Assembly (NCBI GenBank): GCA_905116865.2
Contig: CAJHNH020000790.1
Location: forward strand, 62,001 to 126,000
Length of the DNA stretch: 64,000 bases
Direction: 5' to 3'
Source of the DNA: Candidula unifasciata
Taxonomy: Eukaryota > Mollusca > Gastropoda > Stylommatophora > Geomitridae
Shown: positions 22,752-34,919 of the stretch, one piece after another
Layout of the letters: each line of letters opens with the position of its first letter
How positions within the stretch are numbered: position 1 is the first letter of the stretch
Program-made: the position numbers and the translations under genes
The notes under the pieces: generated by a model
Told to the model about the DNA's origin: nothing
What the model saw: the letters and a program-made list of their open reading frames with translations, nothing else
Database searches by the model: none

Positions 22752-23823
22752 TTTTAAGCCCGAGCCACACTGTGTGTTGACTGAGAAGATCTGATTTTGC
22801 CAAACCACACAGTTAACATTGATTGTGTGTCCCGTACATAATGATTCGAGTACTGTTCCAGATTCTTTTTTATGTTTGGAACTACAATTAAAATGTTCAG
22901 GGAAAGTTTCTCTAACACCAACATTTTCACTTTGTTTAGAAGTCTTTGTTCATATATTGAGCCACAAATTGATCTGATTGATTGCTAGTATCATTTTCAG
23001 ACAGTTAATTTTCTGATTTTGCCATCTACTGGCCATGGATACAAATGTTCAGAACACAAGCACAGGCCGCAAAATGTGCCTTAATGTGGTCAGGTGTTTT
23101 TAATTCTGATAATTATAATGAAAACTTATAACTGTATGGAAAGTGATTCAGTTAATTTACACCAGTGGTAGCTGAGCAGTCCGCTGTTAAAGAATCTATC
23201 AGTTTTTGTTAGGTAAACCCAGAAGGACCCATTTCATTTGCGAAGGATGTGATAGTCAACAACATTTGCTTCCAAAGGACTGTTTCAAACACTACCATGC
23301 TATGGGTAAGCTGCATTGAAATGTGTGCAACTAGTCTCTTTATAAACTGCACAAAGTAAATATTTTATGTATAATGGTCTATTTTTCTGTCATTTAATTT
23401 TTTGAAATTGTGTCAGCACTCTATGAGAACCTAGAGTCTCTGAGTCCTAAACTAACCCAGAAATATATCATAACTCTTGTATTTGTTAGAGAATAGAACA
23501 AACTTTAAAGTGTTATGCTCCAATTTTGGATATTCACTGTTCCTGTAAAGAATTTTATTTTGTAAAATTATGTCTTTGTAAAGACAACATTTGCTAATAT
23601 TTTGTAAATACTAATTATAACAGCATTAAACAAAAACCTACCATCAGATTCATAATGTTCATTCCTTCTTCTTTAATTAATATGAATACTTTTGTGAGGA
23701 TTAGAAATATATTACTTTGTTCATTGCCTTTTTTTAACACGGCCCCTCTCCCATTTTTATAAAGGGAAATTAATGCGAGCCAAGTCTGTCAAAATTCATG
23801 GGCCTGAAAGAGTTCAACTGGTC
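22752..23823 (+). mobile_element. TTAA-family element, about 1.07 kb copy
   Basis: Matches the reverse complement of the 47425-48674 element: near the left end GTTGACTGAGAAGATCTGAT, inside ATGTGGTCAGG-type words, near the right end GGATATTCACTGTTCCTGT, closing with GGCCTGAAAGAGTTCA where TTAA has decayed to TTCA. No transposase frame. Confidence 0.6.
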
Positions 23824-23960
23824 ACCTTAACTTCCCAAAGAATTTGGCTTTACCTATTTTAGACTAGGTCAACGTAAAAGTCCTAGTCACAAGTTAAAAA
23901 CTACTTTAAATAATATTTTGACCTTGTGCCCACCATGCCACAAGGCAAGCATGGTAGTCA
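23824..23960 (-). repeat. SINE fragment
   Basis: The plus strand reads TGGTCACCTTAACTTCCC, then ACTAGGTCAACGTAAAAGTC, similar to the body of the SINE at 20726. Head and tail missing. It follows directly on the TTAA-family element. Confidence 0.45.
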
Positions 23961-24343
23961 ATGCACAACATTTATCCCCACTTCACAATGGGCTTAACAA
24001 AAAAAAAAAAAACTAAAACAGATTAATTCTAATTCATATCCTCATATGCGCATACTTTCTTATATGAATACCATTATACAGCAAATTTATTTACGACATA
24101 TAACAAGCTTATTTTCAGCCTTTTCTGTCTTTTTATTTTCTTATTTTCTTCTTCTTCTTCTTCTCTAGACCTGTTCTGCCTTTCAGAATCAGGTTTTAAA
24201 AAAGCATTGAGTGTGGGCCTTGGTATAAACTATGTAGATGCTGGTATTCACAACCTCAGATAATCCATGCATCCATCACTTGCACGCTCGACCTCTAGAT
24301 CTGCTTCATTGACAGGGCTCTGTGGTGTAATATTATACTATAC

Positions 24344-24460
24344 CTGATGGCAGAAGGTCCAGCTTCCGTTTAATTTCATCTAAAATATTTCTGCCTTTCT
24401 TTAAGTTTGATGCTGCATCATTCAGTTCACTCTGCACTCTTGACAAATTGTTTGCTAAAT
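24344..24460 (-). CDS. LAMA1/LAMA2-like: Laminin alpha exon p: coiled coil
   Basis: Encodes LANNLSRVQSELNDAASNLK then KGRNILDEIKRKLDLLPS, with sequon NLSR. Acceptor GTGTGCCAG, donor GTATAG. One-base overhang joins the next exon as Asp. Confidence 0.9.
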
Positions 24461-24666
24461 CTGGCACACACACAAAAAGAATATTCAGCAATAAGTAACA
24501 TAAAATAAACAAGCATATCTTGAAATGATTACAGTTTGTACATACATGTAATTCTGAATATAACTCAAAGGTGAAGAATTTGAAAATGCCAATAAACACT
24601 AAATACCAGGGCTCCTCCACACATAATCATGGAGACTGTACAATAGAACTCGGGAGACTAATCTTA

Positions 24667-26910
24667 ACTTCTTCTTCTTCTGCGTTCGACATCAGTCATG
24701 CTAGACATTGAGTCCCGTCTGGGTCACAAATAGGATTGTGCGTTTAAGGTCGCCACCGGTTCCCCATAGCTTCTCTTTCAATGTGGCTCCCTTGGGCCAG
24801 ATCCACAGTTTGCTGGGAGAGGTTAGGGCAGTACTGTAGTATGTGCCCAGGGGTCTGTCGTTCTGCTCCACAATCACAGGCAGCAGATTCTTTTATGCCT
24901 ATCCAGTACAGGTGTGCTCGAAGACCAGTGTCCAGTCCGAAGTCTAAAAATTGTTTTTTTTGTTATTTCCTGTTGAGTTTGTTTATGCTGTCACTCTCTG
25001 GTCTGTAATCTCCATTCTGCCTTCACCACTCCCGCTTGAAAGACTGCTTTAGCGCTGTTTTGGTTTCCTTGTAGCTGTGTGGTGGATGAGGTTGTGGAAG
25101 ATTACTCCCAGCTTTTGCCAACTCATCTTCTCTCTCATTTCCTTGAATACCACAGTGGGCTGGTATCCACTGCAAGATCAGTTCTGCTTCCTTGGAGAGT
25201 AAGCCAATGTTGGTCCTTAGATCTACAATTAGTTTGTCTTGTTTTTTGCTTGATAGTGCTTTGAGAACAGACAATGAGTCACTAAGTATAACAATTTTGT
25301 GCCCTCTGTGTTCTTGATTGATGAGATGTTGGACTGCAGAAAGGAGGGCAGTTGCCTCAGCTCTGAAGTTAGTGCAGATGTCACCTGCTGGTAGAGAGAG
25401 AGTTTCTGCTCTACTGCTAGGGGGTTTAATGTATATTCCACAACCCCCCTTTCTGGCTGCTTTTGTAGCAAAGCCGTCGGTGAAAACCTGAGTCCAAGTG
25501 GTGTTTGGATACTTCTCATCAAGCATAGCAAGAGCCAGGGTTCTCTGTTGTGTCTCTGTCTGGGCATCTTTTGAAGTGATCCCTGGTACCGTTAGGACTA
25601 CATTTGCCTTCTCTGGCTTGCTTGTCGGTGGTTCTGGCCTAAGTTTTTCGCACAGTGCTACATCACTTTCTAGCAGATGTCGGTGCTGTCTGTACAGTTC
25701 TCTAGCAAGGTGGTTGGGGCTCTGACGCTTCAGTCTGTTTTTTGTTCTCTCTTGAAATTTAAAATGCAGTGGATGACTTTCAAGTTTTTTTTATTTCTCA
25801 TACTGTAAAAGAGTTTTGTATTTTCTCCTGAGTTCGAGTGCTTCAGTATCTGCTATCCTCTCTATCTCTCTGATGGGAGTGGTTTTCATCACTCCGAGAA
25901 CAATCCTTAATCCCATATTCTGAACCTTGTCCAGTTTTCCCATTGTTGTCTTGCCTGCTGCAGCCCATGCAGTGGAGGCATATTCAATGACTTGCCTGAC
26001 TGCTCCAGTATATACTTGTTGTAGGATTCTGGAGTTGGCGCCCCATGTGGTACCCGCTAATTTGTTCATCACTGCAAGCTTCTTGAATGCTTTCCCCTGT
26101 ACTGCTTCTACGTGTGACTTCCAAGTTAGTCGCGAATCAAGTGTAACGCCAAGAAAGGTAGGAGTGTCAGTCTGTGGAATGAGCTGGTTTTTTATCCAAA
26201 TTTTGATTTTTTTTCTTTTTTGGGGGAGAGAGAGAAAAGTGATGCTGTGCTTTTTGAATTATTTAGCTTTAGACCACACTTTTCGGTCCAGGCTTCTAAA
26301 TTTTCCAGTTTTCTTTAACAGATATGAGGCTGTGGTAGTGTATTTGGAGGCTGTCCAAACTGCAAAGTCATCAGCATGTAAGGTATTATAAATGTGCTGG
26401 TGGCAGGTTGCTGTGATATCATTTATGTAAACCAGGAACAGAGTTGGTGCTATCGCACTGCCCTGGGGAACTCCTTCTCTTAGTTTTGCCAGTTTGCCGA
26501 TGTGTCCATTAATTATGAATTTGGCTCTGCGTTGGAAAAGAAAGTCTTTGATCCACTTGTACATGTTGTGCACAACTCCTGCCTGTAGCAGTTTTAGTTG
26601 TAGGCCTTCTTTCCAAACTGTATCAAAAGCACAAGAGAGGTCAAAGAAGAACTTTCTTTTTTTCCTGGAAGGCATTCTCTATTTCTTGTGCCAGATGTGT
26701 CAACTGGTCCTCTGTGTTTCTGTGCTGTCTGTATCCTGTCTGTGTGGTGGTGATTACAGAGTTTGTCTCCAAGAACCACATTAGTCTTTTATTTACTAAT
26801 TTCTCCATCAATTTTCCTACACAACTAAGAAGGCTGATGGGTCTGTAGCTTTTTGGGTCTCTTCTGTCTCCACCCTTTTTAAGGATAGGCTGGATGAGAG
26901 CCAAGCAGTG
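24667..26910 (-). mobile_element. 5'-truncated LINE with RT and RNase H (2.2 kb)
   Basis: From high to low coordinate the minus strand encodes LIQPILKKGGDRRDPKSYRP (26890), FFFDLSCAFDTVWKEGLQLK, GVPQGSAIAPTLFLVYI and LHADDFAVW (RT palm; Y/FADD is HADD here), then VIEYASTAWAAAGKTTMGKL. Next come an RNase H domain at 25023-25526 (VFTDGFATK, ILSDSLS, IPAHCGIQGNEREDELAKAG) and a zinc-knuckle-like tail CDCGAEQRQTPGHILQYCP near 24880. It ends in (GAA)4-5 at 24667-24681. At least three frameshifts make it inactive. The order EN-RT-RH fits a jockey/I-type LINE; EN is lost. It lies in the laminin intron between exons o and p, same strand as the gene. Confidence 0.9.
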
Positions 26911-27329
26911 TTATGTTGTGACAAATAATGCTACTGTCCATTGGGCAATCTCATGCTGTTAAGTGCTGAGTTCTTTGTTACAGAGTCATCTTAATGTACT
27001 GACTGCTCCAGCACAAGGTTGGAAAAATAAATTGCGGTGATTAAATCGAATGAAACCTATTTGCCCCATGTCTGCCTATAACATCAAATATGCAATTTTA
27101 AACTCTGTCAAAGACCTAGATAAAGATGAGCTGATACGAGAAGAGTGATTCTTAATAGAACCAACAACAGAGCTCTCAGGAGAGTCCATAAGTGTTCCCT
27201 CTCCATTTCATATTGCAGTGTATAAATGCTACTCTCTCTAAACTCTGGTTAGATGTAATATGTGATAGTAACTGCTCCATTTTGAATTCTATGTTTGTTT
27301 AGTCTGTACAAAGTTGTCTTTCCCACTGT

Positions 27330-27640
27330 ATTAGTTCACACTTTTTTTTTCAGGTCCAGTTGATTTTGGTCATCATGTCTGTCAAATGTTTTTTGTCACA
27401 GGTACTGCCAGTTACTGTTTACACAGATCTAACTCAATGATAATTTTTTTGGTTTTTCCTTGACTTTAACTTTTCATTTTGTAAAATGTTTCCAAAGAAT
27501 GTAGTTTTATTTTTTCTGATGTGAGTAAACATTTTTCTTAGTGAGTTAATTTCTTTTAGGACGTGTTCATGAGTTGTTGTTTTTGTTTTTTTCAAAGTGT
27601 CCTGCTTTTCTCAGTCTTTTATGTGTTTTTTTATATTTGT
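27330..27640 (-). mobile_element. LINE C-terminal fragment, degenerate
   Basis: The minus strand reads LRKMFTHIRKNKTTFFGNIL then QNEKLK, the H-I-R-K-R-x-x-x-F-F-G-H-x-x-R-x-x-K-L block also seen at 38290-38880. No other domain. Confidence 0.5.
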
Positions 27641-28139
27641 GTTTGACATCAGCTATGAAAAACATTCAGTTCCATCTGGGTTACAATCAGAGCAGCCATC
27701 TAACGTCAGCCCTGGTCAGCCAGTCTATAAAACCTGAACTACAACAAAAACAAAACTAAAATTACTTATGAAAAATCTAAATGACACTGTACCATTTTGT
27801 AGGAAGAGCCAAAAACTACATAGTATTAACTGTCACACTAAACCTAAATTTGGTACTTTTGGTCAGTATTTACTTGTTAATTGTAGTCTCTTTGAAACCA
27901 GCTTCTATGGAAATAATGTTCCAGCTAGTACATGTATGTATTTTATAGTGGGAAATATGGAGAATATGCAGGTGGTGTCTGCCTGTACACAAATTGTACA
28001 TGCAACACTGGACAATTTAAAAAACTTCCGTAATTTTTTTCTTTAAAAATTATGAAAACAATTAGTTTAAAAGACTTGATTTGATGCTTAGGAACTTGCC
28101 AAATTTATCTTTATAACAGTTTTTTACAGTCAGGGAATC

Positions 28140-28215
28140 TTACCTAATAATCATCATCATCATCAAGTGCCTTGCCGACTGGCATGGGCGATCATGCCTC
28201 TCTACAATCTGCAAT
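28140..28215 (-). repeat. LINE 3' end with GAT tail
   Basis: Plus-strand CATCATCATCATCAAGTGCC then GACTGGCATGGGCGATCATG and CAATCTCCTGCAGCATG. It is the inverse of the sequences at 34480-34556 and 53745-53822, all ending in (GAT)n. Confidence 0.65.
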
Positions 28216-28293
28216 CTCCTGCAGCATGTATTAGTTCTTACCTAATACAACTCACCTTTACTTATAATCATTAACCACTAATTACTGACTGAC

Positions 28294-28390
28294 CTCTTGC
28301 AGTGTTCAGCAGACTTGTTGCCTCCCTGTCTTGAGCTTCACTCTTTCTGATTAGTCGTATAACTTCCTCTTTTAAGTCTTTTACTTTAGC
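28294..28390 (-). CDS. LAMA1/LAMA2-like: Laminin alpha exon o: coiled coil (97 nt)
   Basis: Encodes AKVKDLKEEVIRLIRKSEAQ then DREATSLLNTAR plus one base. Acceptor TTTTTTGCAG, donor GTCAGT. The last base and AT of the next exon make Asp. Confidence 0.88.
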
Positions 28391-28489
28391 CTGCAAAAAA
28401 TAATAAAATACAGAAGGCTGCATAGATACGGTTTTTTTTTCAAGTTGCAGATAAATTTTTGATGAATGCTTAATATTGTTTAAAGTCGA

Positions 28490-29260
28490 GTACAAAAGCT
28501 GGAGAAGAATTTTGGCCTCTTCTTCACTTCCTTTTACTGCTGTGCGTATCGATGCAGATATACGAGGTTCTGTTTTTGCTCTTCTTGCTGCCTCAGCTAA
28601 AGATACATTATGCTGCTATAGAATTTCTCTGATGTTATCTTTCCATATTATTCTTGGTATACCTTGTGCTCCACGTCCTTCTTATCTTTTGGTGTATGCC
28701 TTGTATGGTATGGCATCACAAGGCATTCGCTCTAAGTGGGTAAATCATTGGATTTGCTGTCTTTGTATGTATTTTACAATTGGTTCTGTGCAGATCTTTT
28801 TTTCTTTTAACCTCATTTCTGATTTTCTCTGTTCTCTTTCTAATTTCGATGGTTGTTCATTTTCTTTTCTGGTTTGTTGTGAGTGACCATGTCTGGCACT
28901 GGCAGCAATAGAGTGGGAGTGCAAATGTTTTGAATGAGACATTTCTTTGTGCTGATTGGGATTGTCTTATGCTGTAAGGATGATGAAAAGGAAATGGGGT
29001 GAGGCGGAGGGCTAGCTGTCTTAATACTTGGACTGCTTTACTACATCTGATATTGATTTCTACAATTATTTTCGCATCTTTGATGCATGTTGTTCCAAGA
29101 TATTTATTTGCAGATGCCTATTTAATGACTTTGCACACACTACTGCTATAATCAAGTTATGCTTCTTTCTTCCTATAACCATTACTTCTGGCTTTTCAGT
29201 GTCAATTCTCATATTATTCATTTTACATTCTTCATTAATTTAATAGATGTTAGATATTGT
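28490..29260 (-). mobile_element. LINE RT C-terminal fragment
   Basis: The minus strand reads KICTEPIVKYIQRQQIQ at about 28780 and then, after a frame change, LERMPCDAIPYKAYTPKDKK, the H-x-x-R-M-P ... P-x-K-x-Y-x-P C-terminal block. A related plus-strand piece is at 37240-37420. Begins beside laminin exon o. Confidence 0.55.
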
Positions 29261-29309
29261 TACAAAGAAGAAAATTAAATCTGTGATAATGACAGGGTAA
29301 GAGACTAGT

Positions 29310-30142
29310 GTCATGTTCGAGTATCATGAATACCAATGTTTCAACCATAAGTACAGGCCGCAATATTCTTTTTTTTTTCAGCCGCTGAAGCTCTGAAATT
29401 GTTTTAGTCTGATGTTTTTAGTCCTAGCAACGATAACGAAAGTGTAGATTGTTCGGAAAATGATTGGGACGGTTAATTTTCACCAGCGGAAGCTGTTAGG
29501 GAATCTAGCAGTTCTGATGATTCCGTCACAGGTCCAGTATGTGACAATCACCAACATTTACGTCCAAAGGACTATTTCAAACAATACCTGACTATGGCTA
29601 AGCTACACTGAAATCATTGCAGCTACAGTCTCTATATAACTATACAAAGTAAATACTGTGTGTAATGGTCCTCTAGTCTGCCATTTTTTTTTCTTTGAAA
29701 TTTTTTTCAGCACTCTGTGAGAATTTAGAGCCTCTGAGTGCCAAACTAACCTAGAAACCTATCTTAACTTTGAAATTTGTTAGGAAATTGAACAAACTTT
29801 TAAGTGTTTTTCTCAAATGTGGATATTCACTGCTCTTGTGGCTGCAAAACCATGGTAAGTGAAGATTTTTTTTTTTGTAAAATTTTGTTGTTGCGAAATT
29901 AACACTTGCTGATTTCTTGTTTCCTACTAACTATAACAGTATTAAACATATACTCATTATCAGATTTAAAATGTAAATTTATTTCTCTGTAAAAAAAATA
30001 TATATATATACTTTTGTAGGGATTAGAAGTATATTACATTCTCTATTGCCTTTTTGTTTTGTACACAACTCCCTCTGCCAATTTTGTAATGGGAAATTAT
30101 TGTGAGCCAAGTCTGTCAAAATTCATGTATCTGAAAGAGTTA
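29310..30142 (+). mobile_element. TTAA-family element, 5' truncated
   Basis: Same family and orientation as 22752-23823: shared words GGATATTCACTGCTCTTGTG, AGCCAAGTCTGTCAAAATTC and the end CTGAAAGAGTTAA at 30130-30142. The left terminus is missing. No coding frame. Confidence 0.6.
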
Positions 30143-30977
30143 ACTAGCTGCGCACCCAATCCTAGCCTTCTGATGCTGTTCTGATGCTCTTGTTGTAGTA
30201 GAAAGCCATCTCCCTCAAGTCTTTATCCCTCATGTCCTTTATGTGGGCACACCTGACTCCGTCTGGCCATGATGCAGTCTCTTCTGCTGTCTGCAAATGT
30301 TTTATATTATCCACACTAATAATCACCTGACGTCAATTATCATTAATGGTATTCTGTAGATTATCCCTCAGTGAATTTCTATGTCCCCTATCATTATGAT
30401 AAGTCTGTGCAATAAATCTCTAAGAAATGCTTCCCCCTTATCTTTGTCTAATGTCATGTGTATATCTGTATATGCGTACATAATGCCTGTTATGATTGGC
30501 CAAACCTACCTACCCAGCAATCTCTCCCCTCCAATTTCATTCGTAAAATGTTACCATTTAGTAATTTTTTGTTTGTGTGCATCTGCTGCACACCGCTTGA
30601 ACAGCATGAATATATAAATATGAGATTACCAAAGATGCACTGAGGCAGGAAAAAAAAAGGCTTGCATATATTTTCTTTGTTTAGATAATGATTTAATCAG
30701 AATTGGCAGCTAAAATAATATAACAGTGACGCATCTAATGAACAAGTGTCATCAGAAGAGGATTAGAAAATACAACAGGAGAAAGACCCCTGGAGGTCAT
30801 GACCTTGGCTAGCCTGACCTCTGGTATTATCCTTAGAAGATGGGGTTGAAACTTTCACAAAAGGTGGATCACATCTGATGCTCAGAAGCCTCTTGTTGTA
30901 CTTCCTCCCTATGGAGTTTTGTTATATTATATATCATTACTTTCAGTTTAATTCTGCTTTAAAAAAAAAAGACTTAC

Positions 30978-31116
30978 AATCTCAGCAGATTCATTAGCAG
31001 CAATCAGTGCCTCATTGGCAGACTTCTTGGCTTCATTAATGGCATCAACTATGCTTTTGTAAGCATTTGCTGCCTTCACAGCATTCTCTGACAAGTACCT
31101 GGTGCCAGCAAACAGC
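30978..31116 (-). CDS. LAMA1/LAMA2-like: Laminin alpha exon n: coiled coil
   Basis: Encodes LFAGTRYLSENAVKAANAYK then SIVDAINEAKKSANEALIAA and NESAEI. The phrase A-A-N-A-Y-x-x-I-V-D-A-I-x-E-A is a widely conserved laminin alpha signature in domain I. Acceptor CTTCTTCAG, donor GTAAGT. Confidence 0.95.
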
Positions 31117-31239
31117 CTGAAGAAGTGTACACTTGTATTAGAAACAATTCATTTCAAGCTGTAGTAATGAATACTGAATAATAAATAATGAATACAATGA
31201 ATACTGGTAGCATAAAGCTTTCCAAAACATAGTTCTTCT

Positions 31240-31640
31240 TTTTTTTTAAGATTTGCTTTAGTAGACAAAAGTCACAAGTGAAGTAAATTATCCCAGTACC
31301 TGATTTGTTTTGCAAATCATTTACTGATTTCTGTATCAATTTTTTTTCTTTCTGGGGTGACAATTGACCCCAGATATTTAAAATCCCTTGTTTGTTTTAT
31401 CTCTATGTTATTGAATTTTACTGATATGGTTTTTGATATGGTTAATGAAAACAGTTATCCTTTATCAACATCAACATCCTGCAGTAGGTCTGTTGCAGTT
31501 TATCACTTTATGCACATCTCAACAGTTTCCTGCCTCATGGATTTTTATGGACAGTTTGTCTTTCATTCTATGTGCTTACCATCATGCTGAAAAAATAGTA
31601 ATGAATGTTATGGTTTTTACAAGAAGAGGCATGACCATAT
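31240..31640 (-). mobile_element. LINE RT fragment (YLG motif)
   Basis: The minus strand reads ISVKFNNIEIKQTRDFKYLG then SIVTPERKKIDTEISK, the F-x-Y-L-G-S-x-x-T motif of LINE RTs. Frameshifted on both sides. It lies between laminin exons m and n. Confidence 0.65.
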
Positions 31641-32295
31641 GACCATAGGCACAGGATATCAAGGTCACTGTAAGCATAGAAAAATCATGAAGCAGGATAG
31701 AAGGCAGGGGATCAAGTGGGTTTCCAGTGTGCCACGATGACAGCAATGCTCTGCAAAGGACCTGATATATTCTGATATTGATGATGGTTCCAATATTAAT
31801 TATTAATAAATATTTTCACTTTTACTTCCGATATGTATATGCTGCACAGCAGCTGTTGTTATTCAGCCTTTTTAATATGTTTCTTTCTGTTCTTCTTCTT
31901 GTTCATCGGCTGTTAACACTTGCAAATAATTATAGTTGTTCATCCACTTCTGAACTTCAGACTTTTTTCAGAAGCTGAGTTTTGCTCACACATTCATTTA
32001 ACAGATCTGATTTATTTGTTTGCAGAGTGCTGGTTCCTTGCCTCTCACGGCGATATACTTTTACTTTGAGGAAAACCCCGAACTAGTTGACTCTTATGAC
32101 ATGCATGTTAGGGAATCTGTGGATGTATTCTTTTTCCCCCACAATGAGTACCTAGAAACCATATAGGGATTAATGTGTTTCACTTGTGATATTCTGTTTA
32201 AAGTAATTATTTCCTCTAGGTCCTCTAATTTTAAAGCCCTAAACACCCAATATGTAATTCCTTTAAGAGTTATTAATGTTGTGTAACAGACTTAC

Positions 32296-32453
32296 GCATC
32301 CAGTTTCTCTGCTTGATTGTTTAGATCATCTGCATGGCGAAGAGCATCTTTAGCCAGTTGTCTCAGTCTAGGAAGAGCTCCTCGCAGGTTAGTCACCTTC
32401 CTTGCTAGTTCATCTAATGCCATGTCCAGTCCTTCATTATTTCCGATTGTTGC
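32296..32453 (-). CDS. LAMA1/LAMA2-like: Laminin alpha exon m: coiled coil
   Basis: Encodes ATIGNNEGLDMALDELARKV, then TNLRGALPRLRQLAKDALRH and ADDLNNQAEKLD. The phrase A-D-D-L-N-x-Q-A-E-x-L-D is common in laminin alpha domain II/I. Acceptor ATTTCAG, donor GTAAGT; the two trailing bases GC join G of the next exon to give Ala. Confidence 0.92.
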
Positions 32454-32689
32454 CTGAAATTAGTCAAGTTTAACTCATACACACAAAATTAACTGAATGA
32501 ATAGTAATCAGTTTGGAAATTCAGCTAATTTTTGTAAACATTCTGTCTGTTTATTTACTAATATTAAATTACTACCTCAATTATTTGTTGTAGCTATATT
32601 CTTTAAATATTTCTCAACAATCGTTGGTACCTTTGACGTATAATATGTATATGTTGCACGGCAACTGAATTAGTATGGTCTGTTTTAAT

Positions 32690-32772
32690 GTGTTAGACTT
32701 GGGGGAAAAAAACTGCATTATCACCCCTTGAGCCTCTGATGCTAAACCCCCTGGGACTCAAAGAGTTGAATT
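32690..32772. repeat. Half of a TTAA MITE
   Basis: TATCACCCCTTGAGCCTC, then TAAACCCCCTGGGACTCAAA and GAGTTGAA: the right half of the MITE complete at 39544-39688, with its TTAA changed to TTGA. Confidence 0.55.
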
Positions 32773-33126
32773 CAATGATTCGCTAAGTTTCTTTGTATGA
32801 ATTCATCTAGATTATTTTTCTTTTTTTATCCAAAGCTGTATCCTTTTTTTTCCGGTTAAATGAATGTGTTTATCTATAAGAAGATTTTCAGTCAAACTGA
32901 AAACATTAGTGTTGGGTAAACAAGTTAACTATTTTGGGAAAGACCCATTCTTTGCACATGCATAATATTTTCATCACCAAGGAAATTTCTAATAGGGACC
33001 AATCAAATGTGGCCAAATAATAGAGCCAATGAAATTTAAATAGGGTCAATACATTCTAAGTTTTAAATCTAGCAGGCAACACCAGGTTTTGCTTTTGTAC
33101 TTAAAAATCAGAACTGTGCTTGGAAC

Positions 33127-34649
33127 TAGAGCTGTACCAAATATTCACTTCGTATTCGCTTCGGGGCCGAATAGTGAACCTATTGACTATTTGGTATTCG
33201 GCCGAATAGTTGCGGTTGGGCCGAATACGAAAAGTAGTTACCTTACACCCACTTCTGCATACATTGCCTTAATGCTGACAACATGGAACGATTGGTTTTG
33301 TTGAAAGCTAATGCAGCTTTCCTGCATTAACTAAGCTGTCATTGACAATTTCCAAGTTTAGTTACTTGTTATAATTCCTAGGATTCTTTCTTTCCCAGTT
33401 ATTAGTTACCACAGACTGACTGAAGGATGGAAAACATAAAATGTTTTTAAATGTTTACCATTCTGTACGAATACTAACTAGACATGGAAAGAATACAAAC
33501 TCCGGCCACATCCAATTCTTTAATATGAAAATCAAACGAACGAAAACATAAAAGTACTTGGGTGCAAACTTCAATTGCTCCAACATGCTGAGAGAAGAAA
33601 TACAATCTAGAATACAATCTAGAAATAAAGTATACTATGCTCTTCAACATCTGCTAAAGTCAAAGTGTCTGTCTCGCAACACCAAGATCAAAATATATAA
33701 AACATTGATAAGACCAGTCGTTTTATATGGCTCTGAAAGTTGAAGCAGAAATAAAAGAGATGAGGCCTTTTTACAGGTTTTTGAAAACAGTCTTACGACA
33801 AATCTTTGGACCCATCAAAGATGCTAACAGCGGGAATGGGGAGTGAGAAACAACAACGTAACACATAATATTTTTAAATCACCATTGATCACTGGCATCA
33901 TGAGAGCTAACAGACTAAAATAGTTAGGGCATATTGAAAGAATGTCAGATGACAGAGAAGTAAAAACTGTATACACCTGAGAGGAATTGGCATAGACCTC
34001 GAGGCAGACAAAAAAGAAGTTTGAGAGATAATGTTCAGCCAGACCTGCAAACAACTGGTGTCATAAATTGTGAAGAGAAGGCCAGTCAGAGAGATGAATG
34101 GAGATGAGTGATATCTGCAGCAGTAAACCTCAAGGGCTCAGAATACTAAAGAAGAAGATGACTATTCTTTGCTACTTTATGTGAAGTTAAAGTTCAGCGT
34201 ACATGTGACATTGTGAATGTTTTTTTAAAGATATATTTTATACACTATACACTATTCGTATTCGTATTCGGCAGAATAGTTGGTCCCGTTATACAAAACA
34301 AAATCACTATTCGGTACAGCCCTAGTTTAAATTACATCGAACAGCCGAGTGAACGATGGTTTTGACAGAGGTGGGAGTGGTGACCACTGGAAAGAACTGT
34401 GGATGGAGGGATAGAGAAGACAACGATAGAAGATTCTTGAGTCTTTTTACATGGCATGAAGGTGTGTCAGCACACGAACTAATTCATGCTGCAGGAGATC
34501 ACAGATTGTGGCGGGGCATAATCGCCCACGCCAGTCGGAAAGGCACCTGATGATGATGATATACTATTCGTATTCGTATTCGGCCAAATAGTTGGTCGCA
34601 CTATTCGTATTCGGCCGAATAGTGAAAATCATTATTCAGTACAGCCCTT
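33127..34649 (+). mobile_element. hAT-like non-autonomous element carrying LINE sequence, copy 1
   Basis: Flanked by a perfect 8-bp duplication CTTGGAAC (33119-33126 and 34650-34657). Ends TAGAGCTGTACCAAAT and ATTCAGTACAGCCCTT are near-perfect inverted repeats, and subterminal ATTCGTATTCGGCCGAATAG words repeat inside. The interior (about 33480-34165) is a LINE RT thumb/C-terminus on the plus strand: CSNMLREEIQSR, IKIYKTLIRPVVLYGSES and RMSDDREVKTVYT. A second, GAT-tailed LINE 3' end is nested at about 34330-34556. The 8-bp duplication fits hAT; no transposase is present. It lies in the laminin intron between exons l and m. Confidence 0.85.
34330..34556 (+). mobile_element. Nested LINE 3' end with GAT tail
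   Basis: An open frame at 34356-34550 ends HAAGDHRLWRGIIAHASRKG T-stop, followed by GATGATGATGAT. It sits between two copies of the hAT right end (34285-34324 and 34559-34649), so it entered the element after the LINE capture. Same 3' end as 28140 and 53745. Confidence 0.65.
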
Positions 34650-34919
34650 CTTGGAACAGCTTCTACAATGACATAAAACATGTCCTATTATAATAATTGG
34701 AAACAGCTGTCAGACATTGCTGTATTGATATAAAATTTATTTCTTCTTACAAATAGTAATGATATGGGGTCTTTATTATAAACTTTTAAATTCTTAGCTG
34801 CTTACAAATGACATAAATCTGTGCAAGCAATTCCATAAATATTGAACTTTACAAACACGCACACTATGAAAAATTGATATTTTTGTCATAAACTTTTTTT
34901 AATGCAATATCGTGCTCCC

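Noticed and set aside
24333..24620. Upstream extension of exon p frame (Phe/Leu-rich start)
   Set aside because: Sequence above 24460 is intron; the acceptor GTGTGCCAG and phase with exon o define the exon start.
25023..25526. 167-codon RNase H protein as a host gene
   Set aside because: It lies in order after a LINE RT and before a zinc-knuckle tail and GAA tail on the same strand; it is the RNase H domain of a LINE.
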